Of a stretch of DNA of 64,000 nt, positions 1-11,966 are shown piece by piece. The notes beneath the pieces are model-generated. The model saw only the letters and a program-made list of their open reading frames with translations. It ran no database searches and was not told where the DNA came from. Each line of letters starts with the position of its first letter. Position 1 is the stretch's first letter. Position numbers and translations under genes: made by a program. The stretch lies in the NCBI RefSeq assembly GCF_032884065.1, contig NC_088875.1:42827291-42891290 (forward strand), read 5' to 3'. The stretch is from Artemia franciscana (Eukaryota > Arthropoda > Branchiopoda > Anostraca > Artemiidae).

Positions 1-1620
1 TGAGGTTTGTATTAACATAATATTCAGGTAGCTAAGAGACAAACTTTCATCTATTGTCAGAATTGGGTAAATATTTTGTAGCTCATATAATTGACTTATC
101 AATAAAGTGGACATAACACTTGATGCCTTCTTTACAAATATAATAATCAATTCTATTGTAAATTCAAATTGAAGCACTTTTTGAGCTCTTGAAAATGACC
201 AAAATATGGGGTATAAAAAGGCTTAAAACATTGGTCTCAAACTTACTGTTTCATTATAAACCCATTTTTTTAATGTTATATATTCCACAAGCACTCATTT
301 TCTATGATTATGTTGGATAAATAAATTTTATTTTGCCATTTATGCTATTTTCTTCTTCCTTGACACTGAATTTTCAATTACTATAAAGTATGTGTTTTTT
401 GGCCATTTTTGACAAAATAGTGCTGCATTTTCTCAGTGCCAAGATTATTTATAGTTAGGTTAGATTAGGTCAAAAAGTGCTTAAATTTGAATTTGTAATA
501 GAAGCAATTATTATATTTGTAAAGAACATAAAAAAAGGCATTGAGTGGTATGTTCACTTTATTTGTAAGTCAATAATATGAACTACAGAAAATTTACCCA
601 AAATTGCATCCTGAATACAAATTCAGCATTCATTGGTGTTGGAAATGAACTTTATCCCCCCGCTAATCTCTACATATACCATTCAGGGTATATATTTGCA
701 CCTTAGGGAGGTGTGGGTAAAGTTCATTTCTGATGCAAATGAATGTTAAATTTGGATTCAGGGTGCAATTTTGACTACAGAGGTAAGTTTGGGCTTCACC
801 ACAAGCCCCCCCTCCAATGTACAAACATATATCCTGAATTGGCATTAATAGGGGAGGCAGTAAAGTTCATTTCAAATATAAATGAACAGTCTTGAAAAGA
901 ATTAGTAAATTTAAACTGAATATTTGACATGATATTAATTAGGCAACTGAAAGATCATCAGCTCATGATTTTATTTCACTACAATAACTTTTTTCTAAAG
1001 TTCTAAGAAGTAATAAAAGAAAATAAAAGAAATTAGTAAAAGTAATAAAAGAAAATATTTGCATTATAATCTTTTGCAGTAAAGTACCAATGATGCAATA
1101 GGCTGTATACTTTTACAGTTAAGGAAGGGGGCAGTAACCAAATTCTTGTGTGTAGTGATTTTTGTTGGTTTTATGTTTTTTTGGCATATTCATATTAAAT
1201 TTTACTTATTTTAAGACTTATTCAGAGCAAGACTTATATTAACAGACCATCCAGGTAGCTGAGAGATATATTTACCTCTATTGTCAGAATTCTATCCTGA
1301 ATCAAAATTCAATATTCATTGGTGTTGGAAATGAACTTTACCCCCCCCCCCCCCTAGATACCATTCAGGGTATATATTAGCACCCTAAGGAGGTGGGGGT
1401 AAAGTTCATTTCTGATTCAAATGAATTTTAAATTTGGATTCAGGACACAATTCTGACTACAGAGGTATGCTTGGACTTTACCACCCCTCTCCCCAATGTG
1501 CAAATATATATCCTGAATTGGCAAAAATAGGGGCAATGGTAAAGTTCATCTCTACTGTAAATGCAAGTTAAGTTTGGATGCAAGATGCAATTCCACTATA
1601 GAGGCAAGTTTATTTCTTAG
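1..1620. repeat. Duplicated interspersed repeat (two copies ~1.2 kb / ~0.7 kb apart)
   Basis: Bases 1-70 recur in diverged form at about 1220-1290 (shared words GGTAGCT, GAGA, CTATTGTCAGAATT). Bases ~605-890 recur at ~1288-1615, with shared words CATTGGTGTTGGAAATGAAC, ACCATTCAGGGTATATATT, GGTAAAGTTCATTTCTGAT and ATATATCCTGAATTGGCA. C-runs at 656-661 and 1341-1354 lie inside the copies. No open frame of note. It looks like a non-coding interspersed repeat, class unknown. Confidence 0.75.
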
Positions 1621-2346
1621 CCGCCAGAATAGTCTATTAATACAAACCTTATCTCTTATTTATTTGCTTATATTAGCCTAGTACATGTAGTATATAGGCT
1701 TACTATGATTGTCTATTCAATTTTTGTTTTTTATTGAATAGGCTAGCTAGTAGGCCTAAGCTTTTTGTTTGTTTAAAGCTTGATTTAAGAATTCAATTTA
1801 AGTTATATGTGTCTTAAGATTTATTTATACAATAGGCCTACCTGTTGCATATTTGTTTGCTACAAGCAACATAGCTTAAAACGTGTTTCATTTTACTAAC
1901 TTTGCCCCTTTTCAAGACGGCAAAAGTAGCTAAACTAGAATTTTACCAAAATTTGGCCCAGAAAGGAATTTATATTAGCCTAGAGAGAGTATATTTGGCT
2001 AGGCTTAGTAGCCTAGTCTACCTACAGGTTATTAATTTTAATTGATTGTACTACAAAATATAGTCTAGGCCAATTACCGTGCTTTAACTAAAATAAAAGT
2101 AAGAATTAGGTTGTTTTTGATTTAACACATTATTTGAGCATGCAAAGAAAATTGAAATTTTCGAAATATCTGACAGAGTTGTTAAGTCAACTCGGTTTCA
2201 GACTTTACCATTTTCCCTTAAGACAAACAAAAAGTCTACCGGGCTTTAAATTGGTACCTAAGAAAACTGGAAAAAACGGGAAGCTTCGCATGATTTTCCC
2301 CGAACCACACATTTTAATTCTTATTGAAGGCATTCCATTCATTTTT
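1621..2346. other. AT-rich stretch with no recognisable gene
   Basis: Plain AT-rich sequence with several AGGCCTA/TAGGCC words between 1670 and 2070. I see no coding signal, RNA gene or clear repeat boundary. Confidence 0.5.
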
Positions 2347-4210
2347 ATGGCACTTGGTATTAACCAAGTGACATATAGCAATCGCAAATTCTGTCGTTCT
2401 GTCTGTCTGTCGGTCTGTCGGTCCCGGTTTTGCTACTTTAGGCACTTCAAGGTAAGCTAGGACGATGAAATTTGGCAGGCGTACCAGGGACCTGACCAGA
2501 TTAAATTAGAAATAGTCGTTTTCCCGATTTGACCATCTGGGGGTGAGTGGGGGCCCTTTAATTCGGAAAAAATAGAAAAATTGAAGTATTTTTAACTTAC
2601 GAATGTTGATCAGATCTTGATGAAATTTAATGTTTGGAAAGATATCGTGTCTCAGATCTGTTATTTTAAATCCCATTCGGATCTTGTAACATTGAGGGGG
2701 GAGTTGGGAGGGGGAAACCTAAAATCTTAGGTTTCTAAACTTGGTGGTGAAAATAAGCACAAGTCCTAGATACATGATTGACATAACCGGAACGAATCCG
2801 CCTCTCTTTGGGGTAGTTGGGGGGGGGGGGGTTATTCTAAAAAATTAGAAAAAATGAGGTATTTTTAACTTACGAACGGGTGATCGGATCTCAATGAAAT
2901 TTGATATTTAGAAGAATATCGTGTCTGAAAGCTCTTTTTTTAAATCCGGACTGGATCTGGTGACATTAGGGGGAGTTTAAAGTGGGGGAACCTAAAATCA
3001 TGGAAAACGCTTAGATTGGAGGGATGGGGATGAAACTTGGTGGGAAAAATAAGCAGAAGTCTTAGATACGTGATTTACATAATTGGAACGGATCCGCTCT
3101 ATTTGGGGGGGGGGGTTATTCTGAAAAATTAGAAAAAATGATGTATTTTTAACTTACGAAGGAGTGATCGGATCTTCATGCAACTGCATATTTAAAAGGA
3201 CCTCGTAACTCAGATCTCTTGTTTTAAATCTCAACCGGAACCAGCGTAATTGGGGGGGGGGGGGTAGTTGGGGCGACCGGAAATCTTAGAAAATACTTAA
3301 AGCGGTGAGATCAGGATGAAACTGGATGGGAAGAATAAAAACCTGTCGAAGATACATGACTGACATAACCGGACCAGATCTGCTCTCATTGGTGGAGTTG
3401 GGGGGGGGGTAATTTGGAAAAATGAGGTATTTGTAATTTACGAAAGGGTGACCAGATCTTAATGAAATTTGATATTTAGAAGGATCTTGTGCTTTAAAGT
3501 TCTAACTTTGAATTCTGACCAGATCCTGTGACATTGGGGGGGGGGGTGGAAGGTGAAACTGGAATTCTTTAAAAAAGTGAAAATTGGGGTATTTTTATCT
3601 CACGAATAGGTGATCGGATCTTAATGAAATTTGATATTTAGGAGGAATCCAAGTCTCAGAGCTCTCATTTCAAATCCCGACCAGATCTTTGACATTGGGG
3701 GAGTTGGAGGGGGAAATCTTGGAAAACACTTGGAGTGGAGGAATCAGGATGAAACTTGATGGATAGAATAAGCAAATGTCCTTTATACGTGATTGACGGA
3801 ACCGTACTGGATTCGCTCTCTTTGGGGGATTTAGGGACAGGGGTTCAGTGATTTGGCAAGTCAGGTGCTTCTGGACGTGCTAGGACGATGAAAATCGGTA
3901 GGCGTGTAAGGGACATGCACAAATTGACTTGATAAAGTCGTTTTCCCAGATTCGACCATCTGGGGGGCTAAAGGGAGAGGAAAAATTAGAAAAAATTAGG
4001 TACTTATAACTTACGAGTGGGTTATCGGATCTTAATGAATTTTGATATTTAGAAGGACTTCGTGACTCAGAGCTCTTATTTTAAATCCTTACCGGCATTA
4101 AGCCTCTTATTTTCCTTTTAAATCAATCTATTGATTCATAGAATTTCGTTAGAGCTCATAACATATGATCTCTTGGCTCTTAGCTCTCCTCGCCCCGTCA
4201 CAAGTGCCAT
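2347..4210. mobile_element. TIR-bounded composite repeat with internal ~270-bp tandem array
   Basis: The left end reads ATGGCACTTGG and the right end ACAAGTGCCAT, an inverted terminal match of about 10 bp. The left end also carries its own small palindrome, CACTTGGTATTAACCAAGTG. A (CTGT)n stretch sits at 2396-2421. Internally, a module with the words AACTTACGAA, GATCGGATCT, ATGAAATTTGATATTTAGAA and CTCAGAGCTCTTATTTTAAA recurs near 2590, 2860, 3135, 3435, 3595 and 4005, each followed by a G-run. No transposase frame is present, so this is a non-autonomous element of unknown superfamily. Confidence 0.65.
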
Positions 4211-4280
4211 ATGAGGTCTTAGCTCTTGTTGAGTAATGATTGGCTTTTTATTTAGGGACAGGTCAAATAAATCCCTAATG

Positions 4281-5963
4281 GACGGCCCAGACGGCGTTCG
4301 TAAAGTCGTTCGCAAAGTGTGTTTCCGTAAAGTTATCAGCCTTTAGTAAATTACCGCTCATATTAGCCTTGTATTTTGCGCGCGTTTTGAACAGCAAACT
4401 ATTCAAATTTCTGAAGCATTTTTTGTTTCGGAGAAAAAGTCTTGAAGAAATAAGGAGCTTTGGATGTGAGTATAGTATAATGAAGCATAAGAGGTTGTTG
4501 CATATTCTGTTTTTACGATCAAGCATATCAAGATTCCCTGGTTTTTTCTATTTTCTTGTAAAGTTGACAGTGTTTTCAATGCAGATCCTGTCTTTGTGTT
4601 GTCCTTGAAAAGACTGGTATATGACACAGGGCTGCCAAATTTTTGTTTAAGGAGTGTGTCATATTTTTTCCAAAAATGTGCTTTTTGTGTCATCTTAGAT
4701 TCCATAATGTATCAAAAAATATGTCATATTTTTTTGCTACAAGTGGTATCATATTTAATTGTCAAATCTGTATTTAGAGTTTTGAATATATAATCTTTTC
4801 CAAATCAGATCAAAAAGGAGTAAAATTAATCTCATCCTATAATCTTAGGATCGTGACCTTTTTATGACGTCATGACAGAAATAGAAACATTCGATTAAAT
4901 TAATGTTACACACTATGAATTTGTGTTTGGGCGGCCAGTGAGGCAAGTTTACATTTATAAAAGTTTTAGAGACAATCAATTCCGACAATAAACTAAAAAT
5001 AGACTTTACGTATGATTTCGTAATCTTAATCGGCTCTATACGTAATCGGCTTTATTGGCTATGCTTTTTATTTATTCAATATGCAAGCCATTCAACCAGC
5101 TTCAATCTAGTATTTTTGACATATTTGTTGGTGCCTTTTTAAGCCAGATGGATTATTCTGAAGGAAAGACATGGAAATTCGTAATCTTGTCTGGGGTGGG
5201 TTACCCCTCATGTACTCTTATAATGAGAGCTGCTGCTTATGCATACAGCTTTGGTAAACTGCATGCTGTTTACTTTTTATTATTAGGTACGTACTAATTG
5301 GTTACATCAAATACTCAATCAAAAGCCAATTCAGTTCAGATATTCAGCGTGCAGTTTGATTTGAAATTTCCGCCTATGGCTGTTTTCTTCCGTGTGGTTT
5401 GAATTTTAAATATGGTGATATTACTGCCACCGTTGTGTAGCGCTATTCCCTTCCATTAATTTGTAACTTTTCTGGGGGTAGAAAAACTGAAATTTTACTT
5501 TTCTGTTATTACCATTTAAAAAACAAGACTTGTATGACAAAAATGTGTCATTTTTTTGAAAAATGTGTCATTTTTGTCGATTGTGTCATTTTTTATTGAA
5601 AAATGTGTCATTTTCATAGATTGTGTCATCATTTCGACTGAATGTTTCATTATGTCATGCAACATCAAATTGTGTCATTTTGACACAAAATATGTCAATT
5701 TGGCAGCCCAGATATGACAGGCTTTTCTCGGACTAGAGAAGTCAGCATATCTTAAGCTTCCTGATTCCACATTTCCAAATCTGTTTAAAAGTTTTGCTCT
5801 GGTAACCTTTCCCTATTGATCAACTTTATGAATTTTACGAAAAAAGTTAACTAAAGTTTAACTTTAATGCATGCTCACGTAAAGGTTTACGGAAGTTTAA
5901 CGAAGCAACTTTACGAACCTTGCAAACGACTTTACAAACCTTACGAACGCCGTCTGAGCCGTC
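4281..5963. mobile_element. TIR element, superfamily unknown, split by a hAT insertion
   Basis: The left end GACGGCCCAGACGGCGTTCG and the right end (complement GACGGCTCAGACGGCGTTCG) are inverted. The similarity runs on with indels for about 60-80 bp and is rich in TTCGTAAAG words. I could not define a target duplication. The interior is interrupted by the hAT-like element at 4627-5711, leaving only ~600 bp of its own sequence and no credible coding frame. Confidence 0.6.
4627..5711. mobile_element. hAT-like DNA element with 8-bp target site duplication
   Basis: The left terminus CAGGGCTGCCAAATTT is inverted against AATTTGGCAGCCCAG at the right. Both sides are flanked by a perfect 8-bp duplication, ATATGACA (4619-4626 and 5712-5719). 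An 8-bp duplication with CAGGG ends is typical of hAT elements. The 1,085-bp body has no transposase. Its right third (about 5545-5700) is a degenerate run of TGTGTCATTTT units that also echo near the left end. An 80-residue open frame at 5055-5297 matches nothing I recognise. Non-autonomous. Confidence 0.82.
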
Positions 5964-6229
5964 TTTAAGCCTAAAGGCACATTTTTGTCGACCTAGCAAA
6001 ATTTTCCGCAAGCACGTCGATCAATTTGGCAACTTAAGAGTCAAATTTTAAAAATTAAGAATATGCAGCAATCAAAGATGAAATAAAGGGTCAAAATATA
6101 CAGTTAATGAGAGTCAACTAATGATATCTTGAAATAATTTTGTACGTGAGTCGTGATATATATGTGAGTCCTATTGAATCATTCAAATCACAGTTCAAGG
6201 AAGTGATTGACATCATTGGCAGGTAACTG
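5964..6229. other. No feature seen
   Basis: AT-rich sequence between the TIR element and the LINE tail; no coding or repeat signal that I can support. Confidence 0.4.
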
Positions 6230-6435
6230 TATGGGGCTAAATAGAAAACAGGTTGTCCTTGTCTGGAATGGGAAGATGTCATAAATAAAGATTTAATGGA
6301 AATGGGAACTTCCTGGGAGGGTGTATAGAGGGAGGCCTTGAATAGATTGGGTTGGAGGAGGAGTGTGCATAGCTGTGTTGGCCCAAGGCAGCTTGGTGCT
6401 GCAGTGAGCTATTAGAAGTGATTGTAGTAGTAGTT
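6230..6435 (+). mobile_element. 3' tail fragment of an RTE-like LINE
   Basis: Words such as AACTTCCTGGGAGGGTGTA, GGGAGGCCTTGAATAG and AGCTGTGTTGGCCC, ending in a GTAGTAG run, match the complement of the LINE 3' ends at 23884-24010 and 39780-39900. This is a 5'-truncated copy in + orientation that keeps only the 3' end. Confidence 0.7.
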
Positions 6436-7129
6436 TTAAACTGTTTTAGATTCTAGTAAGTTGTGTTTTAAGAAGAAAATATTAAATCAAGAAGCAAAAA
6501 GATATTTGTTTGTTAGTTATGCTTAAGATTTTCATTGATTTTTACTGTTTTCCATAAAAATAATTCAAATTGTATAAGGTTTTTCTGTTATTGCATTTTA
6601 GCCATATCTTAAAGAGATACATAAATTTGTCACATTGTAAAAAATTAAATTTATGGATAGTTTATAGCACAATGACAAAGGCCACAAAAAAAATTGAAGA
6701 ACAGATCCTAATGAACAAACTTTATAAACTGTAAACTCAGGTTTATTGTTCATTTTTGGATTCTAGTACCAATTACTACAAACCCTGTGTTTGAACTTGG
6801 TCCTAAATCAGGTTCCTGATTTAAAACAATCCTGTTTTAAACAGGATAGAAAACATGATGGCTGAAAATGGTTGATAGCAGACTCATGTAGAACCCACAA
6901 TTCTGAAAATTACTGGCGCAGAGCTGGGTTTTAACCCATGTTGGGACCAGATGCCTGAAAATACAGCACTGGTCACATACTAACTTGTACATCATTAATA
7001 CATCTCCTCACCTATGTCTATATGTGAGAGATGGTAGTTTGAGGTTATGTAATCAGATAGGATATGCCAAATGTTTAAATCCCTTTGTGCATTTAGTTGC
7101 ATGTTACTGCACTGATTCTAGAATCAGTA
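6436..7129. other. AT-rich stretch with no recognisable gene
   Basis: No coding similarity, hairpin or tandem repeat that I can support. Confidence 0.4.
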
Positions 7130-9080
7130 TATCACCCTTATTGTCTAGAATAACAATGTGCATCCCAAATTCTGATTTTGGTCTGATTAGGGCTATTAAG
7201 AACTTGATGATAACTGCTTAAGAGCTGCTGTAAAATGTTTTTTTTTATTAAACCAAAAGTTTTGTTGGCATTGGCTATTATAGACTGTACATGATAATTA
7301 AGCTTCAGCTTATTGTCAAACAAGAATCCCAGATCTTTCTCACCATGACTGCATATGAGTGGTGGTTTTGAACCATCAATGGATTCTATAAAATACTGGC
7401 ACAGAGGGTTTTTTGCTCCAAAATAAATGACTCTGCATTTCCAGATATTAGATTCAAGCTGCAAGGATTTTGCCCACTTTGAAAATGCATCAAGATCAGA
7501 CTAGATGGCTAGATGATCAGACTAAGTGGCTACAGCACTTTGAGGATCATGGACTAGACCAATTGTTTTGGAACCATCTGCATACAAGCAAATTTTATTC
7601 TCCATGATTTAAGGTGCATTGTTGCTGAAAACATTAAATAAAGTTGGACCCAAAACTGTTCCTTGGGGAACTCCACTTTTTACATCTGTTGATTCTGAGA
7701 AGAGGATTGATCCATTGTCTCCATATACCCTTACCATCTGCTTTCTCTTTGTAAGAAACTGCATTATCCAGTTCACAACATCACCATAGATGTCAATTGC
7801 CAAGAGTTTAGTCTCCTGTGGCAAAATTTATTGAATGTTTTGGCTAGATCCAGCAATAAATATGTCAACACAAGATCCCTCATCCATAAGTTTTGAAACA
7901 TGCTTGTATGTGTCAGTGAGGTTGGTGTCAACTGATCAATTGGGATGAAATCCCAATTGATCAGTGAATCAACATGAAATGTTCATTAATTGATAGTAGA
8001 TTGTTAGTATTTAAGTGAACCATAGTGGCTGAATTGACTAAACCTTTGATAATTTTCCAATTGCTGATGTCAGATTAATCAGTAAGACATTTTTTTAGGA
8101 CAAGATATTTATTTATTTCAAAAAGATCTCTATCACAAGCTTCATTCACAAATCATAAGGCTAATAATCATTAGCTTCATTTCTATTGCCCCCTTTTGTG
8201 CACAGGCATGATGTAAGTATCCTTCCAGTCTTGCAGAATATTTTTAGTACTAAGGGACTTTTGGAAAAGTAGAGTGAGAGAATGTAACAACACTGCATAT
8301 ATTTTGTGTAGTAGCCAGGGGTACTCTATCCAGTTCTGTAAATTTATTTGGGTTAATCTTCCTCAGTTGGGTTTCTACATCAGTTTTGGTTATATTTATA
8401 GGCACCATGCCATTTAAAATTTCATTGATTGGGGGACTTGGAGTTAGAGTATTATCAGGGACAGTAGATACCAAGATGAACTGCTTATTTAATAAATTGG
8501 CAATCTCTCTTGGGTCACAGATCTTTGTGCCATATGGTAGAAGTTTTGTAAAAGAATGCCTACTAGGTTTACTAGATGATATGCATCTCCAAATTCCTTG
8601 GGGTTAGTTTTTGTAGTAGCTGGTATTATTCCACATATTTTTTGGTTGTTTTTTTTATCAATAATTTTCAATAGCTGCCAATAATATTCTTTTCATAGTT
8701 GACCATGACTCTTTTACATACATTTGTTCATTAAAAGACCAATCACATTGTGCCAATTCATGACAATTTAGACTGTAATTGGTGTACACATGTTTCTAAA
8801 ATTCTGATTTATGTGGATAAAGTCTAATGCTGCAACCTATGACAATGTGATCATTTGCTCTGTATGGTGGTAGGGGATCAATGCTCAGTATAGGCTATAT
8901 TCTTGGTCCTTTACTAGCAGAAGATCAAGCAATGAAGGGTTTTGACCTTCTATATATCTTGTCAGGAAGCTAACTGCCTGATACAGAGAAGTATCAGAAA
9001 CTACTCTTGAGTTTCCTTCTCAGTAGTAGTCTTCATGCAGGATTGCCAATAGACACATTTCAAGCCTTATTAGAAGAGGG
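7130..9080 (-). mobile_element. Decayed CR1/L2/Jockey-type LINE (endonuclease end and reverse transcriptase)
   Basis: Read on the minus strand, 9080-8800 gives a stretch resembling the end of an APE-type endonuclease (a TRY...LLDLLL...H pattern). 8474-8250 resembles the RT entry region. 7824-7609 contains SGVPQGTVLGPTLFNVF, the conserved RT motif that follows the primer-grip region. Just downstream (near 7580-7595) the catalytic YADD box reads YADG in another frame. 7464-7138 matches the connection/thumb region (DLGFLFDNKLKLNYHV). Stops and frameshifts separate all blocks, so this is a dead 5'-truncated copy. The clade call is by motif style only. Confidence 0.75.
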
Positions 9081-10796
9081 TTGTTACCCATTTATGAAAG
9101 CAGCAGTTAGGAATTTGGGCATAGGCCTAGAACTGAGGTTGTTGAGAAAGAATCAAGTTAAGAAAACAATTCTTACTTTATAATTTGTAGAATGATTGTA
9201 GCATATTTTGAATGTAATTTGGCTATATTTTACCACCCCCTAACATAACATGTAAATCCCATAATGTTCTCCATTTCTTGATTTTTTCAGTGTTGATTCA
9301 ATTTGGTAGATGATTCAGTGTTGACTGGTAGATAAGTTGAAACAAGAGTGATACATGGCAAAATGCATGGGAAATATATAATTTGGACTATGCATTTGCA
9401 AATTGGGGTGGGGGTTGGGGGTAAAGTATAGTGGAATCAGAGTCAAAATGTGTTACCTATAATAAATCTGCATATTATGAAGAAAGGATGGTTTTTTTTT
9501 AACACGTTTCCATCTCAACAGCCCTTTAGGTGCGTGTGTGTGTGTGGGGGGGTGATCTTCTCCACACGTCTGCTGGAATTGGAGAAATCTCTAATGCCAC
9601 CAGAGTAGCCTGGCAGTACTTCAAGAATCAGAGTAACTTCCATGGATTCCATGAACACACCATGGATTTTTACATGTCCTGTCTCTGGTGTTTTGCAAGA
9701 CTGTTAAGGTTCTGACGAGAGTACTTTCCCCATGGTATAAAAGTTCCACACTACTTCATTCCCACCATTCATTTCTTTTTTTAAAGCAAACTCAGAGAGT
9801 TTTGCTTAAAAAAAAGAAGAAAAAATTGTTCATAACAGAACTGGTATTCACAAAGTCTATTAGAATCGCTATTGCTTGTAGGCTAGTCATATATTTCAAG
9901 GCACTTTGGCCAACTACTGTCTTGCATGAATAGAATATGAACCTTTTATTAAATAGAAACTAAAGAAATCATACTGCACGTTTTATAAGTAAATACTTTA
10001 AATTCATTTGTCTTGATCTAAAGAAAAATCAGATGACTTGTTTAAGCATTAGACAATTTTCAATTATGGCCACAGACAGACAATTAACAAGAAATAGATT
10101 TCAATCAGCCAACTACCATCTAGAATATCATTTGTAAACAGTGTAATATTCCTAGGATCTTGTGCTTAATTGAAACCAAAACGAATGAGAAACTTCAATG
10201 GCATCAATTGAAAGGGAAGAGGCATGTAACCCCCTGTATTTTGATAAATACCCTTTGGGGATTAGTTTCATTAAAAGAATCCTTTTTGGTATTTCCATTT
10301 AAAAAACAACAAATTCACCTCCCCCCTCCCCATAGATTTTGAAAAATACATCCTGGTCCACCTAAATTTATGTGAATTGACATCACTGGAAAACTGAGGA
10401 AATTTAGAAAAGCTATTAGGACCACTTCTTCCTTATTTTCTATTATATTTAAAAGAATGCTGACTGCTGACCAAAGAAGTTTTGTTTTAATTTCTTTGAG
10501 ACAGGAAACATTACCGAGACTGATAGGTAAATGTCTCTCGAATTTCTGTAAGGAAAGCTTGACTTCTAGATAATTTTTAACTTTTAATTTCCCCTCGTTT
10601 TCTTTAAAAATTTATTGGCTGTTATGGCACCATCTCATTGCACCTGATTATTTCCAGTAGCATATTTTGCTGTTAATCAATGCAGCAATTTTGCTGATAT
10701 TAAAAGATGGTAGCAAGATCAATTACAGATGGTTAAAGATGCAGCACTATTTTGAGTGACATTATTTTTTAGTTAATTTATACAACATTGTTTCAG
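9081..10796. other. Upstream region of the CobW-type GTPase gene
   Basis: AT-rich, with a short (GT)n at about 9532-9548 and an A-run at 9807-9825. A TATA-like word (GGTATAAAAG) lies at about 9734-9743, but no initiator or non-coding exon can be proven. The TTTCAG at 10791-10796 just before the start-codon exon suggests a 5'-UTR intron, in which case the promoter lies further upstream. Confidence 0.35.
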
Positions 10797-10805
10797 ACAT
10801 AAAAT

Positions 10806-10995
10806 ATGGATGATGAAGATATCCCTCCTCTTCTTGTTGAAACATCTGGTGCCAACATGTTAACGGAATCAAAAGCTGTCCCAATCAGTATCATAACTGG
10901 TCAACTTGGGTCAGGAAAAACAACTTTTTTGAATTATGTCCTGTCTGAAAAACATGGGAAAAGAATTGCTGTTATATTGAATGAGTTTGGTGAAG
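10806..10995 (+). CDS. ZNG1: CobW/CBWD-type GTPase, coding exon 1 (start codon, P-loop)
   Basis: First coding exon of a metal-trafficking P-loop GTPase of the COG0523/CBWD family, whose animal member ZNG1 delivers zinc to methionine aminopeptidase 1. It starts at the ATG at 10806; an acceptor-like TTTCAG ends at 10796, so the exon may begin at 10797. The translation opens with an acidic MDDEDIPPLLVE tail, then PISIITGQLGSGKTT (Walker A, GxxGxGKT), a LNYVLSEKHGKRIAVI strand and NEFGEG. It ends after the first base of a Gly codon (phase 1) at a GT donor (GGTATT). All features match the family. The N-terminal CPELVP-like partner motif of mammalian proteins is seen here only as IPPLLVE, without its cysteine. 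Confidence 0.93.
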
Positions 10996-11399
10996 GTATT
11001 CTTATTTACTAGTAAATTGCTGTTTTATGCATAATTTCTACTTTTAACTTTCTTATACCTGCTTTTGTCTGATTTCCTTTCTTTTTAAACTATGTTGTCT
11101 TGGATCAATTTGATTGGTTTAGTATTGAAATTTTTTCTAGTTCTCTGGAACCGGGATATTTCATTGTTGTATTTTCAAAATATATAATGCAAAGAGAAAT
11201 CACCAATGCGACAGGTAAATGACAACTTATACTTATTGACGACATGACTGCCTGTCCATGGATTATTCTTTATGGTTGATTGTGTATGGCTATGCTGTTT
11301 GACCTATGTGATTGTATGGATGAGTAGGGTTAAGGCCTCATTCAAGTGCTGGTCTATATTAATCACTAATTTAGGAAAACAGTCTTCCTTTTCTCCTTC

Positions 11400-11464
11400 T
11401 GTCTCTTTTTTTTTTTTTTTTTTTTTTTGTGTTTGTGCTGTTGCGTTGGTGATTTCTCTTTTCA

Positions 11465-11552
<88 letters not shown>
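11400..11552 (+). repeat. Poly(T) and (TA)n microsatellite
   Basis: A T-run at about 11407-11428 is followed by GTGATTTCTCTTTTCATGA and a long perfect (TA)n at ~11467-11551. The same lead-in (GGTGATTTCTCTTTTCAT) recurs beside the (TA)n at 13.5-13.7 kb, and its complement lies at about 11195-11215. The TA tract therefore belongs to a dispersed repeat family. Apparent Tyr-Ile open frames across it are artefacts. Confidence 0.85.
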
Positions 11553-11559
11553 CATATAT

Positions 11560-11966
11560 TCTTGTGTTGCTTCATAATACCATTGCCCTCCCATATGTAC
11601 TGTATATAGCACCTTTTTGGAATTATTTGTCCTCCGCCCAGTGTACAAAAGTAAGAGTTCTGTTTTTTTGATTCGCGAAGTTCTTTCTGAGACTTCCTCC
11701 ATGGACAAGGAACTCGTATATCATGTTTAATTACAGAGTATCTGATCCAGCAGTTTTCATTAACCGGGTCGTAGAGAATTTCCTGGAAAAGGCTAAGGGA
11801 AGGACAAACCCGTAACTAGCTATCATGTGTCAGTAGTTTTGTTAGTGTACATAGTGTATGTTCACTTATAGTTATGTTCGTAGTGTGATTTTCTTTTCTT
11901 TTTCTATTTGTACTCCAATGTAATTCCAGTGAATTTTCGGGCAATAAAAGTACTTACTTACTTACT
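11560..11966 (+). mobile_element. Probable LINE 3' tail with AATAAA and (CTTA)n end
   Basis: Non-coding sequence ending in GGGCAATAAAAG (AATAAA at ~11944) and a CTTACTTACTTACT run at 11951-11966. A poly(A) signal followed by a 4-bp tandem repeat is the usual 3' end of several non-LTR retrotransposon clades. No RT is attached upstream. Confidence 0.5.

Noticed and set aside
2134..2460. 108-residue plus-strand frame
   Set aside because: It runs into a CTGT simple repeat and the start of a known repeat; no domain.
5055..5297. 80-residue frame as a hAT transposase remnant
   Set aside because: No RNase-H-like or hAT dimerisation motif; too short and hydrophobic.
9734..9743. TATAAAAG as promoter of the GTPase gene
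   Set aside because: Single motif about 1 kb upstream, no supporting initiator or exon; kept only as a remark.
11272..11708. Open frames of Tyr-Ile repeats on both strands
   Set aside because: They are translations of the (TA)n microsatellite; no start context or domain.
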